From contig CAIIXF020000007.1 in the NCBI GenBank assembly GCA_903813345.2, forward strand, positions 17,404,714-17,468,713: a stretch of DNA of 64,000 bases. The letters are read 5' to 3'. The stretch's first letter is position 1. Each line of letters opens with the position of its first letter. Source of the DNA: Owenia fusiformis. Lineage: Eukaryota; Annelida; Polychaeta; Sabellida; Oweniidae. The position numbers and the translations under genes are program-made. Under the pieces are notes generated by a model. That model ran no database searches. It was given only the letters and a program-made list of their open reading frames with translations, and was not told the origin of the DNA. Shown piece by piece: positions 54,987 through 64,000 of the stretch.

Positions 54987-55974
54987 ATCTCCTAGACGAC
55001 AGGCGAGGAAATGATGAAAGGAAATGCGTAAAAAACAACATTTTTCAACCAACCAATTATATGAGTAGATTAACAACGAAAATATCGAGCACTGTTTGAA
55101 AATCTTTTAACGTTATTAGAAAGTGAAATGTCTTCCCAAACGAATACACACGAAATCAAACTTAAAATCTTGTATGTATTGCGCAGATATTTTTTTAAAA
55201 CCTACATCAAATCTACATCATTGTCTTTGCTTCAAATGGATTAAAAGTGACATCGTACAGTACGACGAAGAGTTTTGTCACTGTACGTTGTCGATGGTTA
55301 GGCGTGACTATTATGTTTTGCCATACATGTACATGAACGTTATCTTTGCTTCTTACTTGCTTCTATCGCGATGCACCTTAAATGTGTTCAAGAGACCAAT
55401 AGACTTATTAATAACTAATAATTGCGGCATTCATGAAACCAATTTAGAACAGCATTTTATTATTCAAAAGCGTTGATTATCTGTCTTTTCCAGCCCTTTG
55501 AAGTTTGAAAAATAAATATATCTGGGTTTTAATCCATAGATAATTTTTAAAAATGAAAAATATTTTTTGGATTATATGGTGCAGTCTTATAGTTATTAAA
55601 ATATTTTAAAGAAAGTATATTGATGTTTCTCAGATGAAGAACATAAACGAAATTATGAAAAATTTCCCTACAAGCAATATCGTGGAGCTTTGAAAACAGT
55701 GTAATTTTCCAACATTTAAATATACCATATCCATTTTCAGATGTTTTTCGTATATTGGTCCCATAGGCATATATGAAAGGATTAACTTAATATCGTTGGC
55801 GAAGAGAGGCTGTGTACAGGTGAGGATGGCTTTATTTATTTATGTTTATTTTATCCACCAGACTTGGTGTGTTTACATGTGTTATATAAAATATTACATA
55901 AGGGGTTGAGATTATTATGTTACATACAATAATAAGAAAAACTATTAAAATGTTTATGTACAACCAATCCCTGG

Positions 55975-56205
55975 TGTTGACGGACGTCAGGCTACCGCGT
56001 TGACGCCGTCAAGTTACTACTATCTGTTACATGCAATAAGAAAAACAAGTTCTCCACCTAATATTTGCTGTTGACGGACGCCAGGCTACCGCGTTGACGC
56101 CGTCAAGTTACTACTATCTGTTACATGCAATAAGAAAAACAAGTTCTCCACCTAATATTTGCCGTTGACGGACGTCAGGCTACCGCGTTGACGCCGTCAG
56201 TTAAC
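55975..56205. repeat. ~94-bp tandem repeat in the LINE 3' region
   Basis: About 2.5 copies of a unit starting ttgacggacgtcaggctacc, with an internal inverted pair ttgacggacg / cgttgacgccgtcaa. They are nearly identical. Confidence 0.85.
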
Positions 56206-56297
56206 CTACACTTTACCTATTACCCTTTAGCTACAATATGATATTGTCCACCTATCATTTATCAAACCAAATCTCATTAAAAATTATGGTTAACTAA

Positions 56298-57956
56298 TCA
56301 AAAATCTACATTTGGTCTTGCCTCATACATTCCATAAATTGACAGAGCTATCTTAATATATTGATCCTCTGTCAGTACATTATTTTCGCCAAATAAAATC
56401 GGTAATAACACGTCATTCGGTGGGAGAGGGGTATCAAGGTACATCTGAATAAGAATATTCTCAATATCCTTTCGTTTTGCCTTATGCCCCGGACATTCTA
56501 GTACCAAATGAACTAAATTCTCAATAGCTTCGCCACATACCAAGCATAGATCATTTATCTTGCCACCCGACCACCGTTTACAGTTAACCATTAGATTTCC
56601 TTCACCCGTTAATAATTTAACCATGGTTCTACATGGTTTAAGTAGCATGGGATTACATTTTGCTAGGGTCCACCATACAAGGGGATATATCTCTTTTTGA
56701 ACCATTCTGAATAAAGACAACTTTTCAAACAAAATACACTGTACTCTCCAATTGCTTAATTCCCGTTCATACACAACATTTTTCACACGTCTTTTCCATT
56801 GCAATTTTGGAATAGTTCCAACATTGAGCATTTCATATACATCACCCAGAAGTCCAAATGATCTAGCTATCTTAAGACAATCTCCAATTGGGGACAGTTT
56901 ATGAAGGTTATAGTGCGTTGCAAAGGTTAATCTTACTATGACCAGTTTCTTATACACATTTGTGATAGGAAGTGCTAACAGCTGCCAAAGTAGCATCAGT
57001 TTACTAATGAAAATTCTACTTGATATTGAGTGCCACCCTAGTGTTGCTGTGCACGCGGGATTACAAGTTTTTGCTGAAATTCCTTGAATCTTTTTAGCAA
57101 TTTCTCTATGCCCTCCTTCCAGTTTACTCAATGCTTGCTCGTTCACAGAAATTAGTTCCAGGCCATATGTTAGAGATGGCATACATATCGACCAGTACAA
57201 TCTTGAGGCAGTTAAGGGGTTCGTGGGGTTGTTGATCGTTGATGTCACACCAATATAGGCATTCATAGTACGCCTTCCTTTAGAGACGGCATTGTCTACA
57301 TAGCTTAAATCTGATTTTGGTGTAAGGTGTAATCCTACATGCTGCATTGAATCAACTACCTGTAACTGTTTCCCCCCGAGTAGTAAGTGGGGTTTATGCG
57401 GATCCCTTTGATTACTAAAAACGACTGTTTGGCATTTGTCTGGGTGATATTGGAATCTCCATTTAACACTGTATCGATACACCTTATCCAATAGTTGCTG
57501 CATTGATTTGGCATGATATGCAATTAAGACAGTATCATCTGCAAATGTGGGGCTTGTTGAGTTAATACAACATATAGTGCTACCAATGTTACATTTTTGT
57601 ATTTCATTTAGTAATTCATTTGTAAATCTGGCATACAATTCCATAGAATAAATTCCGCCCTGGTGGACCCCCTTTTCAACAACAAAAGGTTCAGACATGG
57701 GACAGTTTGGAGAAGCCTTAATTGTACATCTGTAGCCATTATATGATAATTTGATTAACCTCCATAACTTGCCATTAATACCTTGATTGTATAATTTATA
57801 TAATAGACCATCGTGCCACACACTATCGAAGGCTTTTTTAATATCTAGTGACGTCACGATGACGTCATTGCCTAACTCAAGTCCATGGGATATAGCCTCT
57901 CTGGCTAGAAGTGACGTGTGTATGCTTGAGCATTTTGGAAGACCAACACCTTGCAT
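56298..57956 (-). pseudogene. LINE ORF2, reverse transcriptase part
   Basis: 552 codons. Motifs in order are SLDIKKAFDSVWH (palm Asp), GVHQGG, FADDTVLIAY (the Y/F-x-D-D catalytic box) and the C-terminal CLVCGEAIENLVHLVLEC knuckle. All catalytic aspartates are present. The fingers N-terminus is separated from this part by about 0.5 kb of intervening DNA, so the protein cannot be made whole. Confidence 0.85.
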
Positions 57957-58497
57957 TTCAGACTTGGGTTCAAGACAATTGATGATTTGCGATCACCGAA
58001 TGGATTCTGTCTTTTAGTGACGTCACAATTAGGTCACCCAGCTTTAGATGCTTGATTTTGAGAGATTATCTTCTATATTTCGTGCTTTATTGATTTATTT
58101 TTCACGAAAGCGTTCTAATTGACTAGATCAACATTCATGCTAAGCACATACCAAGTCTAAGGTCTTACTGACATGATTTAGATAGCGGTTTAGCGCCCCC
58201 CGATTTTGACAAAAACGGGGGGCGCTTATAGGCATCGATGTTTAGTATGAATTTCACCCAAACTTCGCATATATATAGACATACTCATGATCTAGTCAAA
58301 TAGGCATACCTGGTAAATATCCGACCCATGGTTTTTATATAAGAAACGACAATATTTTTAGCTCAAAACTGCCACGTGTCCGCCATTTCGTGATTCCATC
58401 ATGTCTAATATCATTTCTATATGACGTCATACCAATAAGACGAAATACGTGACAACAGTATCCATAAACAAAATTCCTGAATTCTGATCGCAAAAGG
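57957..58497. other. ~0.5-kb interruption of LINE ORF2
   Basis: The reading frame stops after MKIMERLMMIRSEQCN and resumes near INCLEPKSEMQGVGLPKCSS, segments that are normally close together in reverse transcriptases. The interval has candidate inverted ends (tttgcgatca near 57985 and tgatcgcaaaa near 58485) and a central 11-bp stem palindrome agcgccccccg / cggggggcgct (58192-58228). It looks like a small inserted element. Confidence 0.5.
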
Positions 58498-60381
58498 TCA
58501 ATTGCATTGTTCACTTCTTATCATCATTAACCGTTCCATTATTTTCATGTATGACGTAATCAGTGTGATGCCCCTGTGGTGATCCTTATTTAGGGGATCT
58601 TTTACACCGCCTTTAAATAACGGAATCAAGACACCCAATTTGAAATTCTCAGGGATATGTTCCAAAGATATTATACAATTAAATAATTCTACAAGTACGT
58701 TTAAAACGATTGTACCTCCTTTGTTTAAATGTTCTGAGCATATTTGGTCCCAACCAGGGGCTTTATTTTTTGAAAGCTTGGAAATAACCTTTTCAATTTC
58801 TGCTACAGAAACAGGTTGTTCGAATGCTAGATCATTGTTTAGAAAGCTTTCATGCTCCATTCTGGCGATATCATTATTAACATTTTGAAAAAACATATTA
58901 TCATAGTCATCTTGATCACTTCCATGAGCAGACACCAATTTCATAAAATAAGATCTCCATTCATTTGTGACGTCGTTATCATCAGTCAATATAACTCCAT
59001 CATCTGTTTTGATTGCAATATTCGGAGCTGATCGTGGCTTCCGTTTTTTAACCAGATGCCAGAATTGGTTTAAAGATATTTCTTCTAGCTCGTCAATCTC
59101 CTTCTGACATCGGATTTCATAGTTTTGCTCACATTTTCTCAATTCCCGCCTAAAACATCTTTTTGCATCCTTATATGCTTCCCAGTGAACATTTCCCGGA
59201 GAGCGCGGTTTTCCATGCATAATCCATTGATTCCACGTGGATTTCTTTTGAATTACTAGAGCTTTCAATGATTGATTCCAGTACGGTTTTAAATGTTTAC
59301 AGTATTTGGTTTTAGGGAGAGTTTTATTTGCTGCCTCGTGAAATATCGAAGTTAGCAGATTAAAACAGTCGTCGATAAACCTTTTATCACGTAACTCACT
59401 CGATCTAGCTAGCACAGGCATAAGGCGCTCTTCTACTAAGCGATGAACTTCATTGGAATAATCATTTAAATGTTCTAAGGATGATTTTTTCCACGAGACT
59501 CGTTCTGTTTCATTCTTTTTAACAGGTTTGTTTTTGAAAAAGACTTCTTGCTTTTGACAAACGGTTAATTTAATCGGGAGGTGGTCAGATAGGTTTAACA
59601 TTTCATTATCAATAACATTCACGTTAACACATTGACCTATTGCATGTTCGGGTACTAAAAAATGGTCTATGTAGGATTGACCAGTGTAGTCTCGAAAAAA
59701 TGTATAAACTGGTCCTGTACATTGTGGGAACATATCAATGGGAACGAGATTTGTCCTTGTGCACATGTTGAGCAAATGAGTGCCATTTTGTGTGATTTCA
59801 CCCGACCCTCTTGTTCCCACTGTATTCCCAAAATCTGCGTTAAAATCTCCAGTGATAATTACATCGCCATCATTCTGCAATTCCTCGGTTATTATTTCAA
59901 GTCTATCTAAGACTTCTAGGAAATTTGCATTTTTACAATTTGCGTGAGGCATATAAACACTAATTATGTGTAAGTCACGACAGCCAGGCTGCAGAACCTT
60001 AATGACTATGTATCTATCACATCTGAATTTCTTTACATTTACAATATTCAGGTCTGGCGATTGTCTCCAGAAAATAGCAATTCCTCCATTCCCAATAATG
60101 TGACCTTGGTTTAAGGGATCAAGAGAGTTGCTACTTTCAGCAATGCATACGAAATCTGGATGGGCTTTATTTAATACATTTAAGGCACCAGGGTAGAGCC
60201 AATGTTCACTCAAACATAGTATATCAGATTTGCACAGTAGGTTAAAAAGGTATGGGCTCGAGGCATTGAGCCCATTTGCATTCCAAGACGTTATAACAAT
60301 GTTACGTGTTTCTGGCCCTGTCATGAACATAGGCCGTAACAACCGTGTTACAAGGAACAGTACTAAAGTGACAAAAAGCAT
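58498..60381 (-). pseudogene. LINE ORF2, endonuclease part
   Basis: 627 codons from the ATG at 60381, just after the ORF1 stop. An APE-type endonuclease shows SWNANGL, SEHWL, GDFNADF, SYIDHFL and SDHLPI, the metal-binding and catalytic motifs. A hydrophobic N-terminus (MLFVTLVLFLVTRLL) precedes it. Then come a linker and the reverse transcriptase fingers (GITLITSYMKIMERL), after which the frame stops. It could still give an endonuclease-only product. Confidence 0.85.
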
Positions 60382-60412
60382 CACAAATGTTAACTGACTT
60401 GAGTTGTAAAAA

Positions 60413-61969
60413 TTAATATGAACAGTTATTCTCTGTTGCTCGCAGAGAGTATTTATGTAATCGTGACTCGTAATTTTTAGTAGAGTCGCGTATGTCACTA
60501 TAGTAGGCATCGTCGTTGTTAATGTAATCTTCATCATATGCATATGAGCTTGGGTCCTGTTCGTCACGATATCTGTTTGACCTGTATGTGATTTGGGGAG
60601 GGATGCGTTTTCCACGTGAGCTCGGTTTATATTCCCACGGACGGCACGTTACAGGATGTGGCCATGCATCAGATTCTATCGCCTTGTTGGCTGCAGATTG
60701 GGGAACTATGAGTTTTATCCCTACGCGAATCGTCGAATATTTATTTCGCACAACATACATTTTCGTGACGTTTATGCCAATGTTTGATTTGATGTGTTCC
60801 ATAACGAGGTCTTCAATTTCACTATCCGTGTCACCATATTCAACCCCTACATTTTCCAAATATAGGGTCTGAGTTTTTTCATACGCGATTCCTTTAAGTG
60901 TGCGAGTTTTGGATGTGTTGAGCGTTTTAGCGTTAGATGTGCTTCTTTGTTTCAAATGCCCTAAGGATTGAAGATTAACTTGTCGCCTTTCACCAAATCT
61001 TGTAACAGAGTCTTTCCGGTTCCGTCCTCGTTCTACGAGCGTGAACCCTTCATCATCATTGGGAACCGTGTCATTGGGTACTTGAGCAGGTTTATGGGTT
61101 TCATTAACAGATGACTTTGAAGAGGAAATGGGACCTATGGGTTTGTCATTTTTTGAACACTCTGTATTTGAGCCAGTTTCATTGTTATTGTTTTTCTCGG
61201 GTTTGTTATTGTTTGTTTCAAGTGCAGTTTCTCTTCCAGCTGATTTCTTTGTTATTACATTAGCATACGTCTGGACGGGCTCGGAATTGGCTCTAGGTCG
61301 CGTATTTGACTGTGAGAGTGGCTTATTACCCGAAACAGAGTCCGAACTAATTGGCATTTTTCCGTACCGTGGGCTTAGGGACATACATGTGTGTTGACCC
61401 AATTCAATTTTTAACTTGTTTACCGTTATATTCAGTCTATCAATTTCCACTTGATGATCCCTTTTTATCTCTTTTAACTGCTTGCGCATTTCAACCACTT
61501 CAGCAGTTAATTCAATAACCTTAAGATTCGTGCCCATTTCAAGCGCATTTGGCGGGGGTTGAGCTTTTCTCTTTAACTCTGGAATATGGCTTGCTTGAGA
61601 GGTGACGTTCCTGGGAAACGATTCAGTATAATCCATTTTATAGCAATAGAGGTCATAAATGTCATTTGCTAAACTAACATTTTTTCTTTCACCGGTGCGT
61701 TTTCTAGGTTTAACCTCTTCAATTTGATCATAGCCTCTTGCGGCAATTGGCCCGTATTCCTTCGTGCATTGTAACGACAGCTTCAACTTCGCAAGATCAA
61801 ACAACAAATTCCTGGATTCATTTAACAAAGTTTCATCAATATCTAGCACTAGTTGTTCCGTAACCTCATGTCTTGGCATACAGTCAGTATTAGACAAGAT
61901 ACGAACCACGCAAATATCTAAGTCACTTATTGCTTCATGGGATACGTGGGCTCCATTTACGGACGCCAT
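60413..61969 (-). CDS. LINE ORF1 protein
   Basis: 518 codons, open throughout, starting MASVNGAHVSHEAISDLDIC. A heptad-rich segment (LKVIELTAEVVEMRKQLKEI, residues ~150-195) predicts a coiled coil. A basic, polar middle follows, then a C-terminal region (TLYLENVGVEYGD ... TKMYVVRN ... IRVGIKLIVP) with an RRM-like strand pattern. LINE ORF1 proteins bind element RNA as multimers. The sequence is intact, so the insertion is fairly young. Confidence 0.8.
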   Translation of the reverse strand: MASVNGAHVSHEAISDLDICVVRILSNTDCMPRHEVTEQLVLDIDETLLNESRNLLFDLAKLKLSLQCTKEYGPIAARGYDQIEEVKPRKRTGERKNVSLANDIYDLYCYKMDYTESFPRNVTSQASHIPELKRKAQPPPNALEMGTNLKVIELTAEVVEMRKQLKEIKRDHQVEIDRLNITVNKLKIELGQHTCMSLSPRYGKMPISSDSVSGNKPLSQSNTRPRANSEPVQTYANVITKKSAGRETALETNNNKPEKNNNNETGSNTECSKNDKPIGPISSSKSSVNETHKPAQVPNDTVPNDDEGFTLVERGRNRKDSVTRFGERRQVNLQSLGHLKQRSTSNAKTLNTSKTRTLKGIAYEKTQTLYLENVGVEYGDTDSEIEDLVMEHIKSNIGINVTKMYVVRNKYSTIRVGIKLIVPQSAANKAIESDAWPHPVTCRPWEYKPSSRGKRIPPQITYRSNRYRDEQDPSSYAYDEDYINNDDAYYSDIRDSTKNYESRLHKYSLRATENNCSY

Positions 61970-62445
61970 CTTGTTTTCAAGAGTAAAGGATAACTTACAG
62001 TTTTATCACCTTCGAAAAACGACGATAATCCATGTTTTGTCTTAAGATATCGGTAGTCCTGTTAATCCATGTATGTTCATGAATAAGTACATTCATACAA
62101 AAGACGTTTACATGTCCACGTTATTTAGATAATCGACTTTTTTGTGGGAGCCTTTGTTATAAAAAACAACAATATCAACTGCCATCTATCTTCAAGCTTT
62201 AGTTTATTACTTCTAAGTTTAGAATGAATTGTGACATGTTGCCTATATCTTTTTAAATATTTAAACATACATACGTCGCAAAAATGTCGCACATGTTTTG
62301 TTAATTACGACACATTTTGTGGCGTAATCGGTTTAATTTTACTTCGAGACAAAAGAAAGGGAGTTCATCACAAGTGCTCGTAGGGAAATGTTGAGGCGAT
62401 GGCATGTTTGCATCTAATGAATCAGTGGAATGTCAATATTTAACG

Positions 62446-62535
62446 TACCCAGCGCGCAGAGTCTAGTTATCAACGAAGACGAAGCTCTCTTTTATCTTTG
62501 ACGGTGAATAAAATTAAATGTCAAAGGAATGCGTC
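62446..62535 (+). mobile_element. TACCCT mini-element with altered right end
   Basis: It begins tacccagcgcgcagagtcta, includes gacgaagctctctttta, then diverges into tctttgacggtg and ends in a tcaaaggaatgcg-like remnant. The terminal AGGGTA is missing. Confidence 0.55.
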
Positions 62536-62983
62536 CTCTTTATCCATTGTTCCTTTTAATCCCTGAGAAGTTGGCGCAAGTCAGATTTCACATGAGTCAA
62601 AGAAACCTGTCCTGTGTAGTGAACCACGGAAGGATTTTAAATCTGCTGATGTCAAATTAATCGAGAGTGCTTAGTCTTTAAGATATCAATCTATTTTTCT
62701 AATCACTGATCTAACATTATCAATTGTAATTATATGGAAAACAGTCTTTAACAATTTGAATACAAGGTTAAAACATCGACTGGCGCAATCAGTCCTCCGC
62801 ATGCCTAAACTTTCATGTAGGCGTGATACTCGATAAATCTAATCTTGTATCTGTTTTCACTTCTGTTTATGGTGACTCACACTAATGTGTGCCTTTCCAC
62901 AAAGGAGCAAAGGCTTAATGCAACTATATTTTGGTTGTTATAGGAGAGTAATGTAATTTTTTTTCAAGGAAGTGGCATGTTAC

Positions 62984-63066
62984 TACCCTTTGCATTCGTT
63001 CGACTTCACTTCTTAAAAGAGAGCTCCGTCTTCAGTGTAGTTTAACTAGACTATGCATGCAGGGTA
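62984..63066 (-). mobile_element. TACCCT/AGGGTA mini-element, 83 bp
   Basis: The longest complete copy: taccctttgcattcgttcga ... gactatgcatgcagggta. It contains the full middle ccgtcttcagtgtagtttaa that is shortened in the copy at 40740. Confidence 0.75.
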
Positions 63067-64000
63067 GCATGTTACGGGTGGTCCCCCTTTTCTTCCATTT
63101 GGCGTACATGATTTTGTTTGTAGATACACAATGTCGACTATTCTAAAGGGCATCCATAAAAAAGCATATCCAACTTCAAAGCCAAGATACTAGAATTCTG
63201 AGCAACTTTTGAAAAATACGAAGGTAGCAGTAAAAGGCCGGCCTAGTTGTTCTCCATCAATGGTACTTAGATCATTATGTAACTACCATGGATGGCTTAG
63301 CAATCATGACTTTAATGAAAGGTAGTAAAATCAGCACTGTGCCAATTTAAATTCAAGTAGGAATGACGCAGGTGATGTTTTTTTCTGTTCAAAACATAAT
63401 TGATGTTCAAATTCAAACGTGTTCCATGTTCTTCACTATTGCATAATTTTCCATAACTTTTTATATCTACCTCCCTCTCGGAAGATTGGATCTGAAGAGC
63501 CTCTTGATCAGCAATGAAACTTCTACTTGCTGATATGCAGCTTTGAAGTAAAATGTATTCCCATGTAAAGTCAATAGCCCTTGCTGAAATCCTCATTTTC
63601 TCAGAACTCGAGTTTATTGAGTCTAAACAAGTAAAATGTTGGACGGTATTGTTAGAATCCATTTCAATAGTAAGGATAGGGGTTCTATAAACAGTACATT
63701 TGACTTGCTTTCTAGAACTTTTTGTTGGCTCTACTGCTCAGGTGTCAGTTGGACCACTTTGGACCTATTTTAGAGTAAGTTAAGCTTTTTGTCAAAGCTT
63801 TTTTCATAAGAGAGTTACTCAGTCCCAAGTCCAGTTCAGTATGGAAAGCCTGTCGTCTTACATAATGTAACAGAAAAATAATACTACACATCAATCGGTC
63901 ATAATTATAATGGTTAAGATAACATAATGATCTAGGTATCACTTGATGGAAAATAAATCAGGCCTTTTAATTCCACCTTTTTATTTTCAAAAATCTGCCC

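Larger units (their letters stand above)
50581..55828. other. AT-rich non-coding region
   Basis: 5.2 kb with no supported gene. It contains a degenerate relative of the 352-bp unit (52050-52270), a short degenerate tandem array (52620-53020) and the palindrome at 54882-54986. A 117-codon frame at 55123-55476 shows no recognisable domain. Confidence 0.6.
55829..62000 (-). mobile_element. Nearly full-length non-LTR retrotransposon (LINE) on the minus strand
   Basis: The element carries ORF1 (61969 to 60413), ORF2 with an AP endonuclease and reverse transcriptase (60381 to 56298, interrupted) and a 3' region with ~94-bp tandem repeats. On the minus strand it ends aaataaataaagccatc near 55829, a microsatellite-type LINE tail. 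The endonuclease class and two-ORF layout suggest a CR1/L2-like clade; I cannot assign it more closely. Exact ends are estimates. Confidence 0.8.
62001..64000. other. Right-edge region
   Basis: No coding region is supported. It contains two TACCCT mini-elements (62446 and 62984). The 116-codon minus-strand frame at 63312-63662 has no recognisable domain. No missing exon of gene 3 was seen. Confidence 0.55.

Noticed and set aside
55123-55476. 117-codon plus-strand ORF with several cysteines
   Set aside because: Cysteine spacing fits no module known to me; a chance frame is likely in 5 kb of non-coding DNA.

Overview
The window is nuclear DNA from an intron-rich, AT-rich, transposon-rich animal, most likely a marine invertebrate; I cannot place it more closely. 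The signs are spliced genes with GT-AG introns, extracellular animal domains (astacin, CUB, EGF, SEA, mucin), non-LTR retrotransposons and many foldback/MITE-type repeats. No prokaryotic features, CRISPR arrays or rRNA genes were seen.

The backbone is a same-strand cluster of three paralogous astacin metalloprotease genes. Gene 1 (3002-15276, 18 coding exons) joins in frame into a predicted 2167-residue type I membrane protein: signal peptide, propeptide with an aspartate-switch-like GD and a furin-like RVKR site, astacin domain, EGF, CUB, five ~95-residue 'RPVY' repeats, a ~700-residue Thr-rich mucin domain, a short Cys module, SEA, EGF, transmembrane helix and a ~210-residue cytoplasmic tail. 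Gene 2 (20137-39705, 17 coding exons, predicted 1379 residues) has the same plan but four RPVY repeats, a shorter mucin domain of unrelated repeat sequence and a ~19-residue tail. Gene 3 (from 45795) shows only exons 1 and 2; its catalytic exons are not visible in the remaining 17 kb. Exon phases agree between genes 1 and 2, and 11 of 17 shared exons have identical lengths.

The rest is largely repeats. A satellite block opens the window (1-1640). Gene 2 intron 9 (7.1 kb) holds a ~6.7-kb inverted repeat made of ~352-bp units rich in RFX X-box-like, CRE-like and octamer-like motifs, with a nested mariner-type foldback. Further foldbacks sit at 3812-4310, 16000-16237, 23673-23862, 26080-26248, 34765-35175, 35878-36700, 44525-45200, 46971-47361, 47391-48370 and 54882-54986. 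A five-copy ~75-bp TACCCT...AGGGTA element is scattered through the window. LINE material lies at 43640-44520 (3' fragment), 48381-50580 (a nearly identical 1100-bp tandem duplication of a LINE 3' fragment) and 55829-62000 (a nearly full-length minus-strand element with intact ORF1 and ORF2 split by ~0.5 kb of foreign sequence).

Functional reading (inference): genes 1 and 2 would display an astacin protease on a mucin stalk at the cell surface. The SEA domain carries the G-S-I-L-V autocleavage signature, so the protease-mucin ectodomain could be held non-covalently and shed. Gene 1 alone has a tail with tyrosine, proline-rich and PDZ-ligand-like motifs.
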